12,988 nt of DNA, from assembly GCA_964634755.1 (NCBI GenBank), contig CAZWJH010000070.1, forward strand, positions 1 through 12,988. Direction: 5' to 3'. Positions 7,189 to 12,988 of the stretch are shown one piece after another. The translations under genes and the position numbers were made by a program. How positions within the stretch are numbered: position 1 is the first letter of the stretch; every line of letters begins with the position of its first letter. The notes below the pieces were generated by a model. The model had not been told where the DNA came from and ran no database searches. It saw only the letters and a program-made list of their open reading frames with translations. The stretch is from JALXDT01 sp964634755 (GTDB lineage Bacteria; Acidobacteriota; Aminicenantia; JAMOAD01).

Positions 7189-7890
7189 ATGAAAAAACTT
7201 TCTATTATTTTTGTTTTGGCTTTTAGTCTTGTTTTTTTGAACTATTGTGGTAAAAAGGAAGAAAAGAAAGCACAACCTGTTCAGGAGGAAAAGAAGGTTG
7301 AAAAAGTAGAAAAGAAAGTTGAAAAAAAAGTGTTTGCTTACATTGATAATCCTACTCTTGATATGATACCTTCCGAGCCTTTGAAAGGAAGAGTTGTAAA
7401 AGGCGATGTTAGGACTGATTTTATTGTTGAAAGTATTATGATAATTCCCGGATTTAAAAACTGGAAGCTATGTTTTGCTGATAAAAAGATGCAAAAAGTC
7501 GAGGAAGACTTTGATTTTACCGATGCGATTAAACTTAAGGTGGAATTAACCAAACAGGAAATTAAGAGTGGAGAAGTTATAGAGAAAACTGCTGATATTG
7601 AAAAAGAGCAGGATCTGAGCTTTATTGAGCTTACTTTGAAAAAAGGCGAAACTTACGAACCTATTACGAGTTATACAAGAATAGCCTATGTAGTAAAATT
7701 CACAAAGTGGGAAATTGAACCATACAAAAAGGAAACAGGCTCGGGTAATCAGTTGGCAGGTAAAGCATCGGGAATAATTGCCGTGTGTATTAAAGGGGAT
7801 GGCTCTGATTTTGATAAAATGTGGATTGCAGGCCAGTTTGAGGATGTGCCTGTTTATTATACTGGAAAACCTCCGTGGGTAAAAGAATAA
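7189..7890 (+). CDS. Predicted lipoprotein of unknown function
   Basis: 233 residues. It starts with MKKLSIIFVLAFSLVFLNYC, a Lys-Lys start, hydrophobic core and Cys20, then GKKEEKK. This is a lipoprotein signal, although the residues before Cys (L-N-Y) are unusual for the standard lipobox. Residues 22-47 form a Lys/Glu-rich linker (repeats of KVEKK type) that would tether the domain to a membrane. The rest (~185 residues) looks strand-rich and soluble, with two further cysteines (C95, C200) that could pair outside the cytoplasm. I recognise no family. It has the strongest ribosome site in the window together with rfbD. The gene sits between the nucleotidyltransferase and rfbD; a link to glycan assembly or anchoring is possible but only positional. 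Confidence 0.85.
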   Translation: MKKLSIIFVLAFSLVFLNYCGKKEEKKAQPVQEEKKVEKVEKKVEKKVFAYIDNPTLDMIPSEPLKGRVVKGDVRTDFIVESIMIIPGFKNWKLCFADKKMQKVEEDFDFTDAIKLKVELTKQEIKSGEVIEKTADIEKEQDLSFIELTLKKGETYEPITSYTRIAYVVKFTKWEIEPYKKETGSGNQLAGKASGIIAVCIKGDGSDFDKMWIAGQFEDVPVYYTGKPPWVKE

Positions 7891-7971
7891 TCTGATTTCA
7901 TTACAGCATTTCATTTGGAATATAGTAGTATATTTAAGAGGAAAAATATATAAGAAATATGGGTAACCATG

Positions 7972-8000
7972 CCATTTTGTAAGTTGTATTTACAAAATGG
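7972..8000. repeat. Stem-loop in the lipoprotein-rfbD intergenic region
   Basis: CCATTTTGTAA (7972-7982) and TTACAAAATGG (7990-8000) form a perfect 11-base inverted repeat. A G-T and a T-A pair can extend it inward to a 3-base loop. No T-run follows directly (the first, T6, is at 8023-8028), so it is not a standard intrinsic terminator. It could be an mRNA-stabilising 3' hairpin, a regulator site or a weak terminator. The rest of 7891-8123 (233 bases) holds only very short frames such as a 7-codon one at 7959-7982, and no RNA gene that I can recognise. Confidence 0.6.
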
Positions 8001-8063
8001 TCGAAAATAGGTAGTTAGATTATTTTTTATTTGGATTTTGTTTGAGATGGGTAATTTATGGTG

Positions 8064-8118
8064 TTGAAAGTGTGAAATAGAAGGAGTCAACTATAATAAA
8101 TTAATTTATCGTAGGAGG
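8064..8118 (+). promoter_or_regulatory. Possible promoter and leader of rfbD
   Basis: TATAAT at 8092-8097 is a perfect -10 hexamer, but the nearest TTGAAA (8064-8069) is 22 bases away, longer than ideal. It overlaps the start of a perfect 14-base palindrome, ATAAATTAATTTAT (8096-8109). AAGGAG (8081-8086) lies before it and AGGAGG (8113-8118) after it; the latter is 5 bases from the rfbD ATG and fixes that start. A promoter is plausible because rfbD begins a new block after a 233-base gap. Confidence 0.4.
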
Positions 8119-8123
8119 CTAAA

Positions 8124-8993
8124 ATGAAAATAGTAGTAATTGGCTCTAACGGTCAGCTTGGAAATGATATTTACGAGATTCTTAAAAAGGGGGAGATGTG
8201 GGATGTTATAGGCTTGACCCATTCTGATGTGGATATTGCGGATATTGATTCTGTTTTTTCAGTTTTTAAAGAAGTTAAACCAAATATAATTATTAATACT
8301 GCTGCTTTTCACAATGTGCCTCTCTGCGAAAAGGAAAAGGAAAAAGCTTTTTCCGTAAATTCTCAGGGCGCGCAGAATCTTGCGAATATTTCAAATGATA
8401 TGAATGCAGCTCTTATTCATTTTAGCACTGATTATGTTTTTGACGGACAAAAGGAAGCTCCCTATATTGAAACAGATGCTCCCAATCCTCTGAATGTTTA
8501 TGCAAAATCAAAGTTGGAAGGAGAAAATAGAATTAGAGAAATTGCTGAAAAGTACTATATTTTGAGGGTTGCGGGCCTTTACGGTAAATACCCTTCAAGG
8601 GTTAAAGGGTATAATTTTGTGGAATTAATGCTAAAACTTGCAAAGGAGAGAGATGAAATAAGGGTCGTTGATGATGAGTTCACTACTCCCACATATACAA
8701 AGGAAATAGCTGAACAGGTTAAAGTAATAATGGAAAAGGAGCCTCCCTATGATATTTATCATGCCACAGCAGAGGGTGAGTGCAGCTGGTATGAGTTTGC
8801 AAAAGCTATATTTGAAATAGCAGGTGTTAGAACTAATCTTAAAAAAGCTGCTCCGGGAGAATTTGCAACAGAGGTTAATCGCCCGAAATACTCAGTGCTT
8901 GAAAATTTTAATCTTAAAGAGGAGAGATTGAATATTTTTAAACATTGGGAAGATGAACTTAAGGATTATTTACGAGAAGTTAAAATAATATGA
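8124..8993 (+). CDS. rfbD: dTDP-4-dehydrorhamnose reductase
   Basis: RmlD catalyses the last step of dTDP-L-rhamnose synthesis, the NAD(P)H reduction of the 4-keto sugar. The 289-residue length is typical. GSNGQLG (7-13) is the dinucleotide-binding loop. FSTDYVFDG (100-108) holds T102, and Y126-x3-K130 (YAKSK) completes the T/Y/K catalytic set of extended short-chain reductases. The segment DEFTTPTYTKEIAEQV and the late NRPKYSVLEN fit the substrate-binding part of the family. The ATG overlaps nothing upstream, but the stop overlaps the next ATG by 4 bases (ATGA), so the next protein is coupled to it. Together with rfbC it indicates rhamnose in the product; rfbA and rfbB are not in the window. 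Confidence 0.95.
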   Translation: MKIVVIGSNGQLGNDIYEILKKGEMWDVIGLTHSDVDIADIDSVFSVFKEVKPNIIINTAAFHNVPLCEKEKEKAFSVNSQGAQNLANISNDMNAALIHFSTDYVFDGQKEAPYIETDAPNPLNVYAKSKLEGENRIREIAEKYYILRVAGLYGKYPSRVKGYNFVELMLKLAKERDEIRVVDDEFTTPTYTKEIAEQVKVIMEKEPPYDIYHATAEGECSWYEFAKAIFEIAGVRTNLKKAAPGEFATEVNRPKYSVLENFNLKEERLNIFKHWEDELKDYLREVKII

Positions 8994-10540
8994 GCATGAG
9001 AATAATAAAAGATGTGGATGAACTTTCAAAAGGAGCTAGGATTTTTATCTATGGAACAGGAGTTGCTGGAAAAGCATTTTTGTTTTATTTAAGTAAAATG
9101 CGTCCTGATGTGAAAATGTTGGGTTTTGTTGATACTTACAAATCCGGAAAGTGTTGCGGGCATAAGATATACAAATTTGAAAATTTTATCAAAAAATTTG
9201 AAAGAGACGATTTTGATTTGATTTTAATTGCTTCAATGTATCATGAGGCAATAAAAAAATTGCTCTCAGAGAATGGTATGGAAAATTATGCATTAGTAAA
9301 GGGTAAAAATCCTGCTTATAGTATTTTCATCGAAGATAAAGATTGTAAATATTATTTAAAAAAAATATCAGATTTTTTGTTAAAAACTCTTTTTTTGCTT
9401 TTCAGGAAGAAAAACATAATAGTGGTCGGTGAATACGGCGGAAATTTCGTGGGGAACTCTAAGTATTTTTATCTTTATTTGAAGGAAAGAGGTATTGAAA
9501 ATGTTTATTGGTTGACAAAGAATAAAGTTTATTATGATAAGCTAAAGAAAAGTAATATCAAAGCTGTTTTTTATGGCAAAGATTCTTATATCTTTAAGCT
9601 TTTAACAACTTCTTTTGTAGTTTTTGATAATCGGGATTGGTGGAGGGAGTATCCTATTCTTTTAAAATTACCTTTAAAAAAGATTCAATTGTGGCACGGA
9701 GTTGGCTTTAAGTACATTGAACTTTCTTTATTGTCAGATAAGTTTTTAAGAAGCTTGAATATGAAAGAAAAAAAGCTTTTGAAAAAACGATATCCTTCTT
9801 ACGATCTTTTGGTTACCACTTCCGATTTTTATGCTGAGAAAGTTTTTGCTCCTGCTTTCGGGATGCCGATTGAAAAAGTTAAATCTTTGGGATATCCGAG
9901 AAATGATGTTTTATACCGTGAGATTCCCGGAGAAGAGATAAATACGGATGCTAAGGTTCTGGAATTTGCAAAGGAATTTAAGAAATCCGGAGGTAAAATA
10001 GTAGTTTTTGCTCCCACATTCAGGGATTTGAATATAAAAGTGGATATGAAAAATGTTTTTGACTATGAAAAATTAAATTCATTCTTGCTCAAATATAATA
10101 TTGTTTTCATAATTAAAGGACATCCTCTTCCGTATGTTGAATACGAGATAGAAAAAGCAGTTGATATGTATAAAAATATTTTGATTTACGATAATTCAAA
10201 GGATGTTTACCCATTATTAAAAATCACTGATCTTTTAATAACAGATTACTCTTCAATATACACTGATTTTTTGCATACCGGAAGACCTGTTCTATTTTAT
10301 CCTTTTGATTATGAGGAGTATACGGATCTCCACCGAGAGCTTCAGTTTGATTACAATGAAATGACACCGGGGCCTAAGGCAAAAAATTTTGAAGAGCTTT
10401 TAAATTGGATTAATCATTTTTTAGTAGAAGGGAAAGATGGATTTGAAAGTGAGCGTAAGAGAATATTAAACCTTGCTTTCAAGTACAAAGACGGAAATAG
10501 CAGTCAGAGAATATTTGAAGAGATTATGGAGTTGAGGTAA
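8990..10540 (+). CDS. TagB/TagF-type polyol-phosphate transferase with N-terminal Rossmann-like domain
   Basis: 516 residues in two parts. Residues ~15-105 (ARIFIYGTGVAGKAF, MLGFVDTYKSGK, FDLILIASMYHEAI) resemble the nucleotide- or sugar-binding Rossmann domain found at the N-terminus of PglD-type proteins and on some methyltransferases. Residues ~140-516 match the CDP-glycerol glycerophosphotransferase family: WHG (235-237) for the first catalytic His, APTFRD (341-346), KGHP (376-379) for the second His, ITDYSSIYTDF (417-427), and a late PGP (460-462). The family moves glycerol- or ribitol-phosphate from a CDP-activated donor onto a lipid-linked glycan at the inner membrane face. The next gene supports ribitol-phosphate as donor. 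A second ATG lies two codons in. It overlaps rfbD by 4 bases. Family is firm; donor is inferred. Confidence 0.9.
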   Translation: MSMRIIKDVDELSKGARIFIYGTGVAGKAFLFYLSKMRPDVKMLGFVDTYKSGKCCGHKIYKFENFIKKFERDDFDLILIASMYHEAIKKLLSENGMENYALVKGKNPAYSIFIEDKDCKYYLKKISDFLLKTLFLLFRKKNIIVVGEYGGNFVGNSKYFYLYLKERGIENVYWLTKNKVYYDKLKKSNIKAVFYGKDSYIFKLLTTSFVVFDNRDWWREYPILLKLPLKKIQLWHGVGFKYIELSLLSDKFLRSLNMKEKKLLKKRYPSYDLLVTTSDFYAEKVFAPAFGMPIEKVKSLGYPRNDVLYREIPGEEINTDAKVLEFAKEFKKSGGKIVVFAPTFRDLNIKVDMKNVFDYEKLNSFLLKYNIVFIIKGHPLPYVEYEIEKAVDMYKNILIYDNSKDVYPLLKITDLLITDYSSIYTDFLHTGRPVLFYPFDYEEYTDLHRELQFDYNEMTPGPKAKNFEELLNWINHFLVEGKDGFESERKRILNLAFKYKDGNSSQRIFEEIMELR

Positions 10541-10569
10541 ATTTTTGTTTTTTTTAGAAAGAGCAAACT

Positions 10570-11756
10570 ATGATAAAATCTAACATGAAAAATCTTGCTA
10601 TAATATTAGCCGGTGGTTCGGGTTCAAGGCTTAAACAGGAAACTCCAAAACAGTTTTTAAAATTAGCTGGCAAGCTTATTATAGAGCATACGATTGAAAA
10701 ATTTGAAAATCACGAAGATATTGATTCTATATTTGTTGTAACCAATCCTATGTACTATGAAAAAACTGTTGAAATTGTTGAGAAAAATAATTATAAAAAG
10801 GTAAGAAAAATATTAAAAGGTGGAAAGACAAGACAAGAGTCCTCTTACATTGGAATTTCAGCTGCCTCCGATGAATTTGAAAATGTACTTATTCATGATG
10901 CTGTAAGACCTTTTATTTCAAAGGAAATTATTGATGAGATAATAGAAAAATTAAATGATTACAGTGCCATAGATGTTGCAATTCCTTCCCCTGATACAAT
11001 AATAAAAGTAGATGATAAAAATATTATAAAAGATATTCCCGAAAGAAAGTACTTGAGAAGGGGGCAAACCCCTCAGGCTTTTAAGCTGAAATTTGTAAAA
11101 AAAGCTCATAATCTTGCAATTAAAGATAATTTTCTGAATGCTACGGATGACTGCTCTCTTATTTTAAAGTACGGACTTTCGGAGATTTATGTTGTTGATG
11201 GTTCTGATTTTAATATTAAAATAACTTATCCCATAGATATTCACATTGCAGACAAAATTTTTCAGGTTAAAAACAGAGCACTTCTTAATTTTAATCAAAA
11301 TGAATTGGTATCTGTCTTAAAGGATAAAGTTATTGTAGTTTTTGGCGGGAATAGTGGAATAGGGGAGGCAATTGTAAAAATAGCAGAGCAATACGGAGCA
11401 AAGGCTTATTCATTTTCAAGAAAGAACGGAGTTGATATAAGAGATTATAATAGTATTAAAAATGCACTTTTATTTGTTAAAAAGAAGGAAAAGGGAATAG
11501 ATTCCGTGGTTGTTTCTGCCGGTATTTTAGAATTTGGTTTTGTAGATACTATCGATTTGAAAATCATTGAGGATATTGCAGCAATAAATTATCTTGGTAG
11601 TATTTATGTGGCAAAAGCTTCGGTCGAATTTTTAAAAGAAACAAAAGGAAGTTTAATCTTTTTTGCTTCAAGCTCGTATACAAGAGGTAGGGCAGGGTAT
11701 TCGGTTTACTCTTCCTCCAAAGCTGCAATAGTAAATTTTGCCCAAGCAATAGCGGA
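10570..11756 (+). CDS. Cytidylyltransferase-SDR fusion, probable CDP-ribitol synthesis (3' end lost in gap)
   Basis: 395 codons are visible before the Ns. Residues 7-235 are an IspD/TarI-type cytidylyltransferase: LAGGSGSR (13-20), PKQ (26-28), HDAVRP (109-114), RGQTPQAF (164-171), and NIKIT (215-219). Residues 250-395 begin a short-chain dehydrogenase: FGGNSGIG (258-265), SAG (316-318), a Ser-rich strand at 367-369, and Y380-x3-K384. This order is that of the Haemophilus capsule enzymes Acs1/Bcs1, which reduce ribulose 5-phosphate and make CDP-ribitol from CTP. Plain IspD (CDP-methylerythritol) is less likely because of the fused reductase. The start at 10570 is favoured by a purine-rich AGAAAGAG 6 bases before it; the ATG at 10585 lacks one. 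It follows the transferase by 29 bases. About 80 residues of a normal SDR are missing. Confidence 0.85.
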
Positions 11757-11856
11757 NNNNNNNNNNNNNNNNNNNNNNNNNNNNNNNNNNNNNNNNNNNN
11801 NNNNNNNNNNNNNNNNNNNNNNNNNNNNNNNNNNNNNNNNNNNNNNNNNNNNNNNN
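11757..11856. other. Assembly gap, exactly 100 Ns
   Basis: A round run of 100 Ns is a scaffolding placeholder rather than a measured length. It hides the 3' end of the cytidylyltransferase-SDR gene and whatever precedes the ATPase. The reading frame happens to stay open across it, giving one apparent 800-residue protein that should not be annotated as such. Confidence 0.97.
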
Positions 11857-12972
11857 ATGATAAGAAGGTATTTATATAATCAGGTTAAAATTGACTTGAA
11901 AAAGAAGATGGTGTTTATTGCAGGACCGAGGCAGGTTGGAAAAACAACATTTTCCAAAGATGTTATAAGTGATGACGGAAGGTACTTGAATTGGGATATT
12001 CCGGAAGACAGGGAAATTATTTTAAATAATGAAATTCCTCTGGAAGAAAAGATTGTATTTGATGAAATTCATAAATATAAAGGTTGGCGGGGATACTTAA
12101 AAGGGATTTTTGATAAGTACGGGAATAAAAAGAAAATTCTTGTAGTTGGGAGTGCAAAACTTGATTTTTACAGATATGGAGGGGATTCTCTTCAGGGTAG
12201 GTACTTTTTTTTCAGATTGCATCCGTTTTCTGTTGCCGAACTAAAAATAAGAGATAAGGATAAATTTGAAAAATTGTTAAAGTTAGGAGGGTTTCCCGAA
12301 CCATTTTTAAGTGATTCGGAAACAGAAGCAAAGAGATGGGCAAGGGAGTATCGTAGTAGATTAATATATGAGGAAATTGAAAGTCTTGAAAACATCTCGG
12401 ATATATCTAAGATGGAGCTTTTGGTATTAAGACTTCCGGATTTAATAGGCTCCCCACTTTCAGTAAATTCATTAAGAGAGGATTTGCAGGTTTCCCATAA
12501 GACTGTTTTAAGATACCTTGAAATATTGGAAAGACTTTATCTTATTTTCAGTATTCCCCCTTTTGGCTCTTCTTTGATAAGAGCTGTTAAAAAGGAAAAA
12601 AAGTATTATTTTTACAATTGGTCGGTTTTATCTGAAAATTTGCCAACAGCTTTTGAAAATATGGTTGCCTCTCATCTTTTAAAATGGATACATTTTGAGC
12701 AGGATACCAAGGGGAGGGATCTGGAATTAAGATATTTCAGAGATGTTGAGGGAAGGGAAGTGGATTTTGTTATTACCGAAAGATTAAAGCCTGTTCGTTT
12801 TGTGGAGGTTAAATGGCGGGATAAAAAAACCTCCAAAAATTTGAAATATTTGAAGAAAAAATTTCCTGAGGTTCAAGCTATACAGGTAATAGGTGAAAAA
12901 AATTTTTCAGCTGAGACCAAAGAAGGAATTTTAAAAAAATCAGCCATTGAATTTTTATCAGAGCTTGTTTGA
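11857..12972 (+). CDS. AAA ATPase with DUF4143 C-terminal domain
   Basis: 371 residues if the ATG touching the gap is the true start, and MIRRYLYNQVKIDLKKKMVF does fit the usual family beginning. GPRQVGKTT (23-31) is Walker A, KIVFDEIHK (65-73) Walker B, and VGSAKLDFYR (97-106) the sensor region. LQGRYFFFRLHPFSVAEL (112-129) and GGFPEPFL (144-151) are typical family signatures. A winged-helix-like part (~185-232) precedes the C-terminal domain. There, E301-V-D303 and E317-V-K319, with E267 before them, resemble a PD-(D/E)xK nuclease-type core. These ATPases are widespread, often in several copies per genome, and their role is unproven. Nothing links it to the glycan genes except position beyond an unmeasured gap. 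The 16 bases after the stop hold nothing recognisable. Confidence 0.9.
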   Translation: MIRRYLYNQVKIDLKKKMVFIAGPRQVGKTTFSKDVISDDGRYLNWDIPEDREIILNNEIPLEEKIVFDEIHKYKGWRGYLKGIFDKYGNKKKILVVGSAKLDFYRYGGDSLQGRYFFFRLHPFSVAELKIRDKDKFEKLLKLGGFPEPFLSDSETEAKRWAREYRSRLIYEEIESLENISDISKMELLVLRLPDLIGSPLSVNSLREDLQVSHKTVLRYLEILERLYLIFSIPPFGSSLIRAVKKEKKYYFYNWSVLSENLPTAFENMVASHLLKWIHFEQDTKGRDLELRYFRDVEGREVDFVITERLKPVRFVEVKWRDKKTSKNLKYLKKKFPEVQAIQVIGEKNFSAETKEGILKKSAIEFLSELV

Positions 12973-12988
12973 TTATTAAAGTTAAATT

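Noticed and set aside
7546..7914. 122-codon frame on the - strand over the lipoprotein gene
   Set aside because: It lies opposite a gene with clear signal peptide and ribosome site; the translation is a low-complexity mix rich in Phe, Cys and Arg with no motif.
7959..7982. 7-codon frame as a regulatory leader peptide
   Set aside because: An AAGAGG lies ~18 bases upstream, too far for a good ribosome site, and the codons show no run of one amino acid; kept only as a remark on the stem-loop.
8001..8040. Intrinsic terminator after the lipoprotein gene
   Set aside because: The stem is good but AT-rich, and the nearest T6 begins 22 bases after it, so the standard hairpin plus T-run is not met.
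10541..10569. T-rich stretch between the transferase and the cytidylyltransferase gene as a terminator
   Set aside because: No stem precedes the T8, and the 29-base spacing suits continued transcription.
1..12988. CRISPR arrays, tRNA or rRNA genes, insertion-sequence ends
   Set aside because: I saw no regularly spaced repeats, no tRNA-like cloverleaf with CCA or conserved arms, no rRNA-like sequence and no transposase motif.

Overview
This window is AT-rich (roughly 30% G+C by eye) and all eleven supported genes lie on the + strand. Gene content points to a bacterium making a complex surface polysaccharide. A probable lipoprotein suggests a cell envelope built on lipoproteins, but nothing here fixes the phylum. 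A run of exactly 100 Ns at 11757-11856 marks a scaffold join, so this is a draft or metagenome-derived assembly.

Positions 1-5893 hold four tightly packed glycan-modifying genes. They are a sulfotransferase cut by the left edge, a family 2 glycosyltransferase (GT2), a GT4-like GT-B glycosyltransferase with an extra C-terminal domain, and a second GT2. The first two end in closely related tetratricopeptide (TPR) modules, and the fourth has a shorter TPR-like tail. Next comes rfbC/rmlC (5908-6483), an enzyme of dTDP-L-rhamnose synthesis.

Positions 6484-8123 break up the sugar genes. They carry a small protein overlapping a nucleotidyltransferase (the layout of a toxin-antitoxin-like or stress module, with its own likely promoter), then a predicted lipoprotein of unknown function, then a 233-base intergenic stretch with a strong stem-loop. 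Positions 8124-11756 return to glycan synthesis. rfbD/rmlD is translationally coupled to a TagB/TagF-type polyol-phosphate transferase that has an added N-terminal Rossmann-like domain. After it comes a cytidylyltransferase-SDR fusion of the kind that makes CDP-ribitol from ribulose 5-phosphate; its 3' end is lost in the gap. To the right of the gap is a complete AAA ATPase of the DUF4143 type.

Taken together, the locus looks like part of a pathway for a rhamnose-containing, possibly sulfated, polyol-phosphate surface polymer. RmlA, RmlB, a flippase, and export or polymerisation genes are not in the window. The most unusual features are the shared TPR tails on enzymes of different folds, the Rossmann-TagF fusion next to a CDP-ribitol-type enzyme, and a G6 tract at a glycosyltransferase domain boundary where either single-base slip gives an immediate stop.
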